Shown here: piece after piece, positions 24,401 to 34,463 of the stretch
Position numbering within the stretch: position 1 is the stretch's first letter
Layout of the letters: each line of letters starts with the position of its first letter
Assembly: GCF_014633365.1 (NCBI RefSeq)
Contig: NC_068351.1
Span: forward strand, 14,948,907 to 15,012,906
Length of the DNA: 64,000 nt
Direction: 5' to 3'
Source: Diospyros lotus
Lineage: Eukaryota > Streptophyta > Magnoliopsida > Ericales > Ebenaceae
Program-made: the position numbers and the translations under genes
Notes under the pieces: model-generated
What the model saw: the letters and a program-made list of their open reading frames with translations, nothing else
What the model was told of the DNA's origin: nothing
Databases searched by the model: none

Positions 24401-27400
24401 TCTGGAGAGGGTATTAAATTGGATAGAGTGAGAATCATACTCCAACTTTGAGTATTTTACCATCCAGTTTTTGGTCCTTAACTGCAAAGGAGTCATATTA
24501 GGTCACATTTTCTCTCCTAGAACCCAAGTTCTATATATTATAACAACAACAACAACAACCATAATCACAAACCTCAATCCCACTTCTTAGATTCTACATA
24601 TATATATATATTTATATATGTAAAAGATAAAGTTTACCCTCTATCTAACATCTTAAGATTTTAGATGAGGTGGTGGTATGGTACTAGAGCAGGCAAAGGT
24701 CCTGGATTCAAACCTCAATGTTGACCTAATATTTAAGTAGTTTCATGTGTTTGGACCTATTATGCAATGTACCTAGCCACACTTGAGGGGACGTGTTAAG
24801 GGTAAAATGATAATATAAAACATGAAATTAACCCTGTATTTAGTAGTTTAAGCTTTTAGATGAGATGGTAGTTAACAATTCAACAATATATATAACACAA
24901 AAATGCAATGTGTAAGACTAATCCCTTCTGCATTTTCAAGGACAACATGATATCTGAAATAATTTTGTGTTGTTTATTCTATGGCATGATCAAATACAAG
25001 AAGGTAAAAACCCTAGAATAGTTAATGTTCAACATGCAAGAAAAGAAGGAAAAGGGTGGGCCAAAAACTAGGAAATAATTCTTGAAAAGAGGAAGACAGT
25101 GCGTATCTGGTGGAATCTATTTTTGTGCAACTTAGTCATGGTAAATTCATACAACATGATAGAAAAAATATTACACCTGACTATGATATATCTTAAATCC
25201 CTAATCGAATGGCTTACCTGTTTATTTTTTTGACATAAATGTGAAACAGGATGATAAATTTATCCTACCTGAGCCTTGTCCTTCCATGCAGATGTGGCTA
25301 AGAGTATTCAAAGTTATGAAAAGTTGTTAAGAGAATGAGTTTTACTTATATAATCAATGAGAGAAAACAAAGATTTACAAGATTTCCTCTCAAAACAATA
25401 ATGAAAGCCATGAAGCAAGGACAGTTTGAATCTTTATATTTGTAGATCATAAAATTTCGAATGAACAATGGTTTTGTTCTCTCTAACTACACCCTGTTGA
25501 GCATAAAAAAGCCACCATCCAAGTCTTCCTCTTCTTTTTTGACAACACACATTGCTTGACATGATAAAGATGGAGAAAACTGAGGCCAGCAGAACCTAAT
25601 AAGCTCCAATTTGAGGAGCAAGCCCCCAAAAATCCATGCTTGGCATGTTTACTTGAGGACAAGCAATAGCTTATCATAGGACAAATGGAAATGGCTATTT
25701 CATGGACAGACACTCATTTAGATTATGTGATGCTTGTTTGCATTTTATAATTGTTCACACATTTTTCAACCTATTTTAAAGCACTAGCATGTTTAGGAAT
25801 TGTTACAATCCCTCTCTCTACCTGCATCATGTACATTTTGTATGTTGTTATGAATCATATCATACTTTAAGAGTCTATGACTAAGTTTTTCTTGTTCTTC
25901 CTCTATGTCTTTTGCTAGATACTTGTTCCATTTTGTTCACTCCTTATAGGAGCCTCTATTTGTAGAGGTGTCAAAAGGGCCGGGCGGCCCGCGGGCCGCC
26001 CGGCCCAGCCCGTGACGGGCCGGGTTTTGGCCCGGCCCGTTACTGTTCATACGGGCCGGGCCGAGCCCGGCCCCCATTGGGGGGCCGGGCTGGGCCAAAA
26101 AAATTGGGCCCACGGCCCGGCCCGGCCCGTGGCCCGTTGGGCCCTTATGGGCCCGGCCCATGAGGCCCTTATGGGCCAGTAAAGCCCTTACTCATTTTTT
26201 TTTTTTAATTTTGTTATTCTTTAGTAATTATTGATATTGGATACTAAAAAATTTAATTTCGCAATATATATAAATAATAACCATCAATTAATTTATTTAA
26301 AATTTTTAAGTTAAATTTTTTATATATTTAAATTATAAATAAACATTCTCCTTTTTATATGTACATTATTTTTTATATCAATTCACAAGAAAAATTATAA
26401 GGCATATAAAATTTTGAAATATAAAATAATGAAATAATATTTAAAACTTAAGAATTAAGATAGAAAATATTTTAAAAAGAAACAAATTAATTTTTATATA
26501 TGTATTTTTTTGATATTTATATATGTATATATTATATGTATTATTTTTAAAAAAATTATTTAAAAAAAAAGAAAAAAAAGGGCCGGGCCCGGCCCGCTAG
26601 GCCCTGTGGGCTAAGGGCCCGGCCCGGCCCTCTAGCCCACGGGCTGGCCCGGCCCGGCCCCTTTGTAGGGGGGCCGTGGGCCGGGCCGGGCCCTATCAAT
26701 GACAAAAGGGCTCGGGCCCGGCCCGGCCCTTTTAGTAAAAGGGCCGGCCCGGCCCGTTTAAAAAGCCCGTGGGCCGACTCGGGCCGGACCGGGCCGGGCC
26801 GGGCCGGCCCTTTTGACACCTATATCTATTTGTCTTCTTTCACATGAGCAAACCATCTTAATGTGTCTCAAACATCTTTTCTTCAGTAACAACCATTCCA
26901 ACTATATTATAAATAACCTCATTCCTAAATTTATCTTCTCTTTTTTTCTATGGTCACCCATCCATCTTAACGCCGTAATCTCTATTATGCTCATATTTTG
27001 CACATGTTGGTGCTTTACTGCCCCAACATTCTGTGCCATGCAATAAAATTGGTCTTGCAGTTGTCTTGTAAAATTTGCTTTTAGCATTAAGTCAAAATCT
27101 TGTTATGACATAAAACTCAGATGCACTTTTCCATTTTAATCATCTTTTCTTAATTTTGTGGATAACATCCTCATTAAAATCCAAAATATCTAAGTTGATC
27201 TTTTCTCAATATGACTTTATCTTCCAGTTTACCATTATATCATTTACCCACATTTTTACTAAATTTATGTTTTTATATTCATTTTTTAATCTGCTTAACT
27301 TAAACATTCTAGGTCTTAGTGGTGGAATGAAGAGGTACAATTGAAAATTAAAAATAAGAAAACTTGCTATAAGGCGGTATATCAATGCAACAATGAAGAA

Positions 27401-30400
27401 AATCAAAAAAATTATAAAGAAGCAAAAAAGGCAGCAAAAAGAGCTGTTAGTGAAGCAAGGTCAAAAGCATATGAGAATCTATATAAACGACTTGATACAA
27501 AAGATGGAGAAAGGGATATATATAAATTAGCTAAAGCAAGAGAAAGAAAAACACGGGATTTAAATCAAGTGAAATGCATAAAAGATGACAATCAAAATGT
27601 TTTAGTAAATGAGGGAGCGATTAAGGAGAGATGGAAGGAGTATTTCACAAAATTATTCAATGATGGTGGTGACACAAGAGTTAGGTTGGGACATCTTAGT
27701 AACTCCGAAGGGAATGTGAGCTACACATTCTATCGACGCATAAGTTCAAATGAAATAAGGCAAGCATTAAAAAAGATGAAAAATCATAAGGCAGTTGAAC
27801 CAGATAATATACCAATAGAAGCATGGAAATGCATGGGAGAAGAGGGCATCTCCTGGCTAACGCAACTATTTAACGCCATCCTTAAATCAAAAAAGATGCC
27901 AGATGAGTGGAGGAAGAGTACTTTGGTTCCTATATATAAGAACGAATGAGATGTTCAAAACTGTGAAAATTATAGAGGAATTAAGTTAATGAGTCATACC
28001 ATGAAACTCTGGGAGAGAGTAATAGAGCAGAGGCTCAGAAAACAAAGGTGTCAGAAAATCAGTTTGGTTTCATGCCTGGTAGGTCAACAATGGAAGCTAT
28101 ATATTTACTGAGGCGTCTAATGGAAAGGTATCGAGATCATCAGAAGGACCTACATATGGTGTTTATAGATCTAGAAAAGGCCTATGATAGGGTCCCTAGA
28201 GAAGTATTATGGAGGGTTTTAGAGAAAAAAGGAGTCAAAATAGCCTATATATAAGCCCTTAAGGACATGTATCATGGTGTAGAGACAAGGGTCAGAACAT
28301 GCGGAGGGGATACTGAACCATTTACAACTACAATAGGACTGCATCAAGGTTCTGCACTAAGCCCATACTTATTTGCCCTAGTAATGGATGAACTCACTAA
28401 AGATATTCAGACAGATGTGTCATGGTGTATGCTATTTGCAGACGACATAGTGTTGGTGGATGAAACAAAAGGAGTGAACACTAAGCTTGAGTTGTGAAGA
28501 AACAATTTAGAATCTAAGGGATTTAAATTAAGTAGAAAGAAAACAGAATATATGGAATGCAAATTTAGTAAAAATGCAAGAGTGGATGATGTTATAATAA
28601 AATTAGAAGACCAAATCTTACAAAGAAAAGACCATTTTCGATATTTGGGATCAGTGATTCAAAAAGATGGAGAAATCCACGAGGATGTCACACATAGAAT
28701 TAAGGCAGGTTGGCTAAAATGGAGAAATGCATCGGGGGTGTTATGTGATGGTAAAATCCCATTAAAATTGAAAGGAAAATTTTATAGGACAGCTATAAGA
28801 CCAGTCTTGCTGTATGGCTCAGAATGTTGGGCAGTCAAATACCAGCATGAGCAAAAGACGAGTGTAGCAGAGATGAGGATGTTAAGATGGATTTGCGGAC
28901 ATACAAGAAAGGATAAAATTAGAAATGAAGTTATTCGTAATAAGGTCGGAGCAGTGCCAATCGAGGAGAAGATGAGAGAAACTAGACTAAGATGGTTTGG
29001 TCATGTGAGAAGGAGACTAAGAGACGCTCTTGTGAGGAGAGTTGATGAAATGGAACAATTAGTCACAAAAAGAGGTAGAGGTAGACTCAAGAAGACTTTG
29101 GGAGAGACATTAAAATTTGATATGAAATATATGGATCTAAATGAGGATATGACAAAAGATAGAAATACATGGAAGTCTAGAATTCATGTAGTCGACCCCA
29201 CATAGTGGGATAAAGGCTGGATATGTTGTTGTTGTTGTTGTTAACTTAAACATTCTAGATTCCAAGTGTTCTTCTATATCTCGAGTTTAGTATTCGTGCC
29301 TTCTTTTGTTCCATATACGGGCACTGTGTTATCTGTAGATAGCATACACCAATGCACCTTTACTTGGATTTGTTTAGTGAACATCCCTTACTAGGGAAAA
29401 TAAGTAAGGGCTTAAAGCTCTTTAATGTAATCCAATTGTAATTGCAAAAGCCTTAAAATATCTTTCACATATTTTGACACATATTTCTACTTCGTGATAC
29501 ATGCCTTAATCACCTATGTATAAGCAATTTAGATTTTTTATTCTCTAAACCCCCCCATAAGACTTCTCTAGGAACTTAGTTAGGAACTTCTTCTAAATCT
29601 ACAAACATATATGTAAATTCCTTTTGTTTATATTTATACCTTTCAATTAGGCACCTCAACTAGTATTTAGCTTCCATTGTTGGTATACCAGGCACTAGAC
29701 CAAATTGGTTTCCAGACGCCTTGCTTTCCTTCTTAATCTTTACTCAATCACTCTCACAAAGTTTCATATTATGGCTCATTAGTTTTATTCTTCTATAATC
29801 TTCACAACTTCGAACATCTCCTTTATTCTTGTAAATAGGCACTGAGTGCTTTTCTTCCACCCATCCATCATCCTTTTTTTTAATTCAAGTATAGCATTAA
29901 ATAATTTTGTTAACAAAAAACTTCCCTCTTCTCCCATGCATTTCCATGCTTCTATTAGTATATGATTTGGTCCAAGTGTTATACTATTCATCATCGTTTT
30001 TAATGCTTGCTATATTTCATTTACGTCTACATAACATGTAATTCCAATTTTTTTTCAAAGTTACTAAGATGCCTCAATATGAACTTGTTTCTCCACCTTC
30101 ATAGAATAACTTCAATAAATACTCCTCCTATCTTGCTTTGATTTTCTTCTCACTTACTAGTACCTTTTGGCTTTTGCTTTTTATGCTTTTCACTTAGCTC
30201 AACTCCCTTATTTTTCCTTTTGCTGTTTTAGCTAGTTTATATATATATATATATATATATCTTTCTCCATTTTTTGTATAGAGTCACTAGTTTAAATTTC
30301 ATAAGCTTTTGATTGCTTCATTAACTGCCTTTTTTTGCTTCTTTTTGGCCAAACTATACCTCTTTAGTTTTTTTTTTTCTTCATTTTCATTATGACATTT

Positions 30401-33332
30401 ATGCAAAGTCTTGTAACTATAAACTCTCTTAGTTTTGATTCTCTTGCATTTTTTCATTCCACCACTAGAGGACTCTTTTTCATTTGAGACTTTTCCTTTT
30501 CACTCTCCTAAAACCACTTTTGTTGTATTTCAAATATGAATTAACTATTTCAATCTACATTTGGTTTGCCTCTCCTTTTGCAGTTCAATTTCTTCTCCCA
30601 CGCTTTTTCCTTGAAAATAGTTTTTTTTTATCCTTTTAATCCCATCATCTTACTTAGTATAAAAATCCCATCATTTGATTCTTGGGCTTCATTTTGTATC
30701 ATATTTTCTCCTCCACTTTTTAATATGGACGACAATGAAAGTCTTACCTTGAGTGGTGAGGCATCCTCTTAGCATAACCTTGGAATCCTTACAACACTAG
30801 TGGTCCTTTTGTCTTGTAATGAAGTAGTCTGTTTGGATAGTTGATAAGTCTTTTTTATATGTGATTGAGTGTTTATCTCGTTTTCTAAACCTACAATCTA
30901 TTATGATGAGCTCATATGCTATGGCAAAATCCTAAATCATTATTTCTTTTTCCGAATTTATAATCTCCATGCTCATATCTATTGTCACACCCCCTCTATG
31001 GGTTGTGTAATCGACCATCCATCTTTATTACCATTCAAAAATACTCCAAAGTCTTATAGAAGAAATAAATTGAAATAAAAACCACTAACAACCGTTTCAT
31101 AACTGAAATAACTAACATTAACTTAAAATTAAACTATCCTAACTAAGTCCATCGATAATCCCCCAATCCAAGTCCATGTCTAGCCAGCTAATCCTACTCA
31201 ACTGAAAAATGTTAGGGAAAGTGGCAAGCTTAAAGCCCAGTGAAGGTTACCCTGCATAATAGATAAATGTTTATAATAGAGAATTTGTTCAAAGATGCAC
31301 CAATATTTCCCATGCAACAAGAAGTATTACCAATAAAGATCACACCATGCCTCACATGGTCTAGCTGACAATTTTCCACGATATATAAAACATCATTTAT
31401 TCAAGGAAGCCACAATAATATTCAATAATCAATTCAAACCCCAATAAATATCTCAATATACTAGGGATCTAGTAATTTCCTTGGGATCTACCCCCGATAC
31501 TTGGTGGAGCATGGCCAAAATAATTAGTTCATCTCCTCCTATTGAGAAACTAAAATTCTCATGGCATCATATGGAGAGCCGAATTTTAGTTGCCAAAACA
31601 ACCCCTAGATTTCCACAATGGTCCAGACAGTTTATATTCACATGCAAACACCATTAACGTACTTTTCAAAATGATTTTGTAATTCCCCATTTACTATTTG
31701 TTTTTAAATCAACAATTCAGGTATATATTTATATCGAATAACAAAAGTGAGAACATATGCCAAAATAATTTTCAACATGCATGGGAATGATTTTCAAAGC
31801 ATAATAATGCAGAGATAACCACTCGCCTGGCCCCTTTGTAGAGAGAACCTACAAATATCCAATGATTTTGCATCTCATTGATTCTTATAACTCAAAGTTT
31901 GATGATTTAATCCTCCTTTGAGCTTCTTTTTTTAAGCTTCTTAGGGTTCATCTAATTCCTCTTTGGTTTTGCATTCAATTTCCCTTTCATTTCTAATTGT
32001 CCAATTAATCATAATCCTTATAAAATCCTAATCAAATAATACCTAGGTTTTCTTATAATTTATCCTCAAAATTTACCTCATCAATCCTAATCCCTTTTTA
32101 ACAAGGAATTGACTTGCTTCCAAATTTTGGATAAACAATTCCCTCTTCTACAATGACTTGATTTGTTTCCAATTTATCCAGTACTTAATTTTTGAAATCA
32201 AGTTCATCCTCATTTCAGACTTCCAGCCCAATCTAAATCCCACCACATCTATGATAATCCCTCTCATCTAAATCTCCATTAGATTAAAACCAATCCCAAT
32301 TTCTTTGAAAGTATGATTAAATTATCCTAATGGCTTTAGAAATCCTATTTCCTTCTGAAACTATATATATATATATATGTGTATTTCTTTAAAAAATCCA
32401 GGTGTTACATCTATACCCATTCTCTCATCTACCCATATGACCATTTAAGTCAACTCCTATAATGAGGTATTTCTTGTATGAACCTTTATAAATCTTTTCA
32501 AAATTTTGTCTTTATTTCCTCTACCCCTCCAAAGTTTAGCTGTCACAATCCTACCTTCCTATTCTCTTCACACCCTTTACCCCTCTTTAAAGTCTTATCC
32601 ATGATAATCCCCACTCCATTCTTTGCCCGATCCTTGCTACGGTACCAAAGTTTATATCCAGATTCTGTCAACATTGTAGCCTTTTCTCCAACCCACATCT
32701 AGTCTCTTGGAGGCACTTAATATTTAATTCGTAATCCTCATGTTCACCACTATAAGGGATTTTCCAATCAAAGTCCTGATAATCCATAATTCAATCCTTA
32801 ATCTGTGATCTTGGACTAGTTTCTTTAATCGCATCCATTCATGAAAATGTGAGAATCTTTGCAAATTTAACATTTCATCCAGGCGCCAACACTGTGGCTC
32901 CAGCTCATTTTCACTGCACACAAACAGTTAGTCATGCTTGGTTGAAGCCTAGTGAAGGTTCCTGAGCTTATTTTGGTTGTCTGTCAAGCTCGAGCTTACC
33001 ATTAACAGTTGAGAGTTTTTCCAGGCTTGGGCAAGGTTCAAATAGCTACTGGCCTCTTTAGCTTCCATGGCACCAACTGAATCCTCCTAAGTTATGCTGG
33101 AACTCATCTTTGATTTTTTGGCCTGACCCATTGCAAATTGAATCAAGCATTGATTTGATGATCCCAAAACTAAAATTAGCTGAAATATGTTGTGTTAGAT
33201 ACTCATATCTTCCATTGGTGTTTAATGTTTTGTTTTTCTCAGGGTAATGATATGAAGGCACTAAAATCATTTTACCAGTCAGTCATTGAAAATCTGAGAC
33301 TCCAACAAAATGGAAGTTTTGTTTTTAGATAG
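3428..33332 (+). CDS. PSD (PAUSED/XPOT): Exportin-T (tRNA nuclear export receptor), 13 coding exons
   Basis: An importin-beta-superfamily exportin that carries mature tRNA from nucleus to cytoplasm with RanGTP. Exons: 3428-5152, 5265-5354, 5464-5553, 5814-5918, 6337-6396, 7517-7579, 7693-7788, 8586-8750, 11372-11545, 12250-12315, 12399-12497, 24141-24287, 33243-33332. They total 2970 nt, 989 residues plus TAG, close to the roughly 990 residues of plant PAUSED proteins. The start at 3428 gives the family-typical MDDLE N-terminus; an in-frame ATG at 3287 would add 47 unconserved residues. The Xpo1-like region is in the first 575-codon exon and the rest reads as helical HEAT-type repeats. All 12 coding introns are phase 0. 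The frame is intact throughout. Introns 11 (11.6 kb) and 12 (9.0 kb) are packed with transposons. Confidence 0.95.
8011..8114. repeat. 52-bp tandem duplication in exportin-T intron 7
   Basis: Two adjacent copies of a 52-bp unit that contains AAAGATTTTGTGT. They differ at a single position (GTGTCG versus GTGTCA). The duplication lies wholly within the intron and looks neutral. Confidence 0.85.
9932..10025 (-). mobile_element. LINE 3' end remnant, antisense
   Basis: On the minus strand the sequence reads like the 3' terminus of plant RTE-type LINEs: a short coding tail, then a GTGGGATTAAGG-like stretch, then a (GAT)n tail seen here as ATCATCATC. It resembles the 3' end of the RTE copy at 27313-29240. 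Only about 95 bp remain. Confidence 0.5.
10056..10827. mobile_element. Mutator-like MITE, copy 1 (exportin-T intron 8)
   Basis: About 770 bp with long terminal inverted repeats (roughly 130-170 bp, imperfect). The left arm has CCTGAACTTTGC, then TATAATGAACTTAACTTT and ACTTGAACTTTCATGA; the right arm repeats these inverted. The flanks TAAATTTTG and TAAATTTCT look like a decayed 9-bp TSD. It belongs to the same family as 40114-41130. No transposase frame is present. Confidence 0.65.
11177..11371 (+). repeat. Tandem duplication of the exon 9 splice-acceptor region
   Basis: About 97 bp is repeated in tandem just before exportin-T exon 9. The units start at about 11178 and 11277, and each ends in a T-rich tract plus TAG|GAAAT. 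AG acceptor-like sites therefore lie at 11177, 11276 and 11371. The last one gives the conserved reading frame. The site at 11276 would add 95 nt and reach an in-frame TAG after seven codons. Confidence 0.8.
12545..13306. mobile_element. hAT-like MITE in exportin-T intron 11
   Basis: The left end starts CAGTGTTTTCAAAAAGC. The right end, inverted, starts CAGTGTTTAAAAAGGGTGC. AAGCGC/GCTTAAG motifs recur near both ends. The flanking 8-mers GAGATGTT and GAGTAGTT are only partly alike, so the TSD is decayed. The interior holds a 20-base C run (12797-12816) and no gene. Confidence 0.6.
12797..12816. repeat. 20-base C homopolymer
   Basis: An uninterrupted C run inside the hAT-like element of exportin-T intron 11. 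Its length may be imprecise because of sequencing slippage. Confidence 0.9.
13307..14501. repeat. Intron 11 sequence with a ~270-bp spaced direct repeat
   Basis: Segments at about 13785-13925 and 14058-14197 are diverged copies. Both carry AGTATCAT, GGAATAAA and GGAAAGAGTTGG in the same order, followed by similar GAATGT and GCAATT blocks. The rest of this stretch is AT-rich intron without a recognisable gene. Confidence 0.6.
15076..15317 (-). repeat. 3' LTR of the copia element
   Basis: A 242-bp LTR. On the element strand it starts TGATAAAA and ends CCTTTTCTACA. It is next to the polypurine tract at 15318-15329 and the left TSD copy. Confidence 0.95.
15325..17727 (-). pseudogene. copia pol remnant: integrase end, reverse transcriptase, RNase H
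   Basis: Reads leftward in pieces: 17727-16291 (integrase C-terminal part, linker, RT fingers and palm), 16306-15920 (RT palm), 15945-15619 and 15618-15325 (RT connection and RNase H). Family landmarks are visible, including the [17 protein letters not shown] block and the CDNKSAI and [16 protein letters not shown] region of RNase H. The active-site motif, normally YVDD, reads YVND, losing a catalytic aspartate. Frameshifts lie near 16300 and 15935, and an in-frame TGA at 15619-15621 interrupts RNase H. The gene is dead several times over. Confidence 0.9.
17728..18887 (-). pseudogene. copia protease-integrase remnant
   Basis: The protease active-site motif, normally WILDSGATDHM in this family, reads [11 protein letters not shown]: the glycine after the catalytic Asp-Ser is lost. 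The integrase zinc-binding His/Cys set (HCHLGHP, then [10 protein letters not shown]) and the first catalytic Asp region (IHSDVWGP) follow. At 17831-17829 a TGA replaces the codon before TDNARDYF. A frameshift and a TAG then break the PQQNGVAERK region. The piece is in frame with gag across one TAG (18890-18888). Confidence 0.9.
18888..19776 (-). pseudogene. copia gag remnant with zinc knuckle
   Basis: The N-terminal part (19776-19291) has the copia gag signature around [15 protein letters not shown]. The C-terminal part (19334-18888) has a canonical zinc knuckle, [14 protein letters not shown] (Cx2Cx4Hx4C). The two parts are in different frames, so a frameshift lies near 19305. The frame then meets a TAG at 18890-18888 just before the protease region. 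Confidence 0.9.
20191..20444 (-). repeat. 5' LTR of the copia element
   Basis: A 254-bp LTR directly followed (on the element strand) by the tRNA-Met primer-binding site at 20190-20178. It is 12 bp longer than its partner because of an extra AAAGAATTTTCC-like block. Confidence 0.95.
20502..24140. other. Remainder of exportin-T intron 11
   Basis: AT-rich intron with no exon. A 22-bp tandem repeat (CTCATGTTTGATTAATTCTTA) lies at about 21780-21825. A long pyrimidine-rich tract runs about 22800-23440; its open frames are low-complexity artefacts. A tRNA-Met primer-site-like sequence (TGGTATCAGAA, minus strand) lies at about 23815-23825, but no LTR pair goes with it. Parts probably derive from old retroelements. 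Confidence 0.4.
24541..24590 (-). mobile_element. RTE LINE 3' terminus remnant, antisense
   Basis: On the minus strand this reads AAGTGGGATTGAGG... and then (GTT)n, the same terminal arrangement as the sense RTE copy ending at 29240. It may be the displaced 3' end of the antisense RTE at 25790-32780, separated by later sequence. Confidence 0.5.
24635..24880. repeat. Short retroelement-like repeat with primer-site-like core
   Basis: Two related segments (about 24635-24677 and 24832-24870) share ACCCT-TAT-TA-AT-TTAAG-TTTTAGATGAG-TGGT-type sequence. Between them lies TGGTACTAGAGC, close to the tRNA-Met primer site TGGTATCAGAGC. The spacing is about 200 bp. It could be a relic of a very small LTR element (TRIM-like). 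Ends were not resolved. Confidence 0.3.
25955..26832. mobile_element. GC-rich hAT-type non-autonomous element
   Basis: The element runs 25963-26824 (862 bp), flanked by an exact 8-bp TSD TCTATTTG at 25955-25962 and 26825-26832. Terminal inverted repeats TAGAGGTGTCAAAAGGGCCG and TATAGGTGTCAAAAGGGCCG differ at one position. Both ends (about 200-250 bp each) are made of GGGCCGGGC-type repeats, while the middle (26180-26570) is almost pure A/T. There is no transposase. It interrupts the antisense RTE copy. Confidence 0.9.
27295..29258 (+). mobile_element. Sense RTE-clade LINE, 5'-truncated, with 18-bp TSD
   Basis: The insert runs 27313-29240 (1928 bp). It is flanked by an exact 18-bp duplication TTAACTTAAACATTCTAG at 27295-27312 and 29241-29258. 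It ends in a (GTT)5 tail, as plant RTE elements do, and lacks the endonuclease half. Reverse transcriptase landmarks are the NYRGIKL region, [26 protein letters not shown], and the active-site block LFADDIVLV. It landed inside the older antisense copy of the same clade. Confidence 0.9.
27341..29205 (+). pseudogene. RTE reverse transcriptase remnant
   Basis: Readable pieces are 27341-27949, 28048-28254, 28267-28497 and 28552-29205. A TGA at 27947-27949 ends the first piece, and a frameshift lies near 28040. The last three pieces share a frame and are broken by in-frame stops near 28252-28254 and at 28495-28497. The catalytic ADD triplet is preserved. The C-terminal part has the RTE-typical YGSECWAVK and [10 protein letters not shown] blocks. 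No activity is expected. Confidence 0.9.
30234..30260. repeat. (TA)n microsatellite
   Basis: A run of about 12 TA units within the antisense RTE remnant. Confidence 0.8.
30978..32414. mobile_element. Solo LTR (TGTCACACC...GTGTTACA) with 5-bp TSD
   Basis: The LTR runs 30983-32409 (1427 bp). It starts TGTCACACC, ends GGTGTTACA, and is flanked by TCTAT at 30978-30982 and 32410-32414. The sequences on either side join into one RTE endonuclease region, which confirms an insertion. No second LTR or internal coding region exists, so it is a solo LTR left by recombination. Terminal sequences of this kind are common in plant gypsy LTRs. Confidence 0.8.
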
Positions 33333-34400
33333 CACCATTCCATGATGAAAGTCTTGCTCTCACTGATGTTTGATGGTTTATTGTTCTCCCACCCTCAACC
33401 AGTTGTGGCTATCAAATTTTGTTGGCTGGAGGTATCTCTATCTGTTTCTTTGCGCGCATCTCTGTTGGATGTCATGATCTTCTTCAGCATAATTCTTATG
33501 ATTCACTTGCAACCGTTTTATTTTAGGGTTCTTTTCATGCTGTAAATATCATTTATTTGGATCTTCCGTGGACAGTGAGGTATAGCATACACTCCTTAAA
33601 TTGGGTTAAGATAACATCTTAACCATCACCAACTAGGTCTTCCTTTTCTTTTGTAATCCATTATTTCATGCGAGTAGCTAATCTTATTTTATTCAATTTT
33701 GCAGGTGTAAATTTCCGGAAGCAGTTTCTTTGACATGAAATGTGAGAATATATTTTGGTCTTTGGTAGCAGCTGATTAAAAGGATTCAGCACGAGTCTTT
33801 TTCTGTATGGACTTTTGATAGTTCCCCGTTTTATTTATGGGCTTGGTGCTGACAAATTTCAGATCTGGACGCCTTTCCAGTTTTGTGTGCTTGAGGCCGA
33901 CTTATTTATTGTTTAGAATGTCAGTCTGGAAAAGAGATGATTATGGTTCTTTTATAGCCAAGTGGATTCAGGAAAACATAACGTTAAGGCCAAAAAAAAA
34001 AAAGAGAGAGAATCTTTCTGATAAATCAGTTCTATCTGTGGAGACTTGGAATTTTTCTTCTTACAGGATTAGGATTCTTTTGTTACTGTTCTTGTTTGAA
34101 AGGACATTGTCGCACTTCGTGCCCACATCATCAAAGAACACTTTACACGGCTGCCAAGTTTCAATAAATTTGTGCTATATAATAATGAAATTGGTAAGAT
34201 GCGCTAGTAAAGGCTGTGTTAGTGATCATTCATGCAACATGTTGTCAAGCACAATGCCTTTGTTGTTATTTTTTATCACGCTCTCTCTCATATGAAGGAT
34301 TTTATTTATGCTTTGCAACTTGAATCTGGTGGAGAGTGTTGAACTTTGTAACTTAAGAAGACGCTTGCTGCCTCCTCCCGGATGGCATATTGAGGTACTG
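33333..34400 (+). other. Exportin-T 3' UTR and downstream flank
   Basis: Sequence following the TAG at 33330-33332. A possible 3' UTR intron runs from about 33431 (GGAG|GTATC) to about 33705 (TTTTGCAG|GTG). The exact poly(A) site cannot be set. The 152-codon open frame at 33837-34295 (+) has no recognisable family and crosses an A-run, so it is probably chance. Confidence 0.4.

Positions 34401-34429
<29 letters not shown>
34401..34429. repeat. (CT)n microsatellite
   Basis: About 14 uninterrupted CT units downstream of exportin-T. Confidence 0.9.
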
Positions 34430-34432
<3 letters not shown>

Positions 34433-34463
34433 GCCATTTGATTTATAATACACCAAAATTTTT

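Larger units (their letters stand above)
25790..32780 (-). mobile_element. Antisense RTE-clade LINE, decayed and interrupted three times
   Basis: Fragments on the minus strand line up in order with an RTE LINE. Apurinic-type endonuclease pieces lie at about 32780-32410 (including LNGHMG, as in the RTE DLNGHVG block) and continue at 30982-30830. The RT N-terminal part runs about 30480-29785 (SGGMK and [10 protein letters not shown] landmarks). The RT middle and C-terminus follow at 29300-29259, 27294-26833 and 25962-25790. It carries many stops. The pieces are separated by a solo LTR, a sense RTE insertion and a hAT element, each with a TSD. The core host element is about 2.7 kb without them. 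It lies in exportin-T intron 12. Confidence 0.75.

Noticed and set aside
33837..34295. 152-codon open frame downstream of exportin-T
   Set aside because: Low-complexity, crosses a poly-A stretch, no splice or family support.
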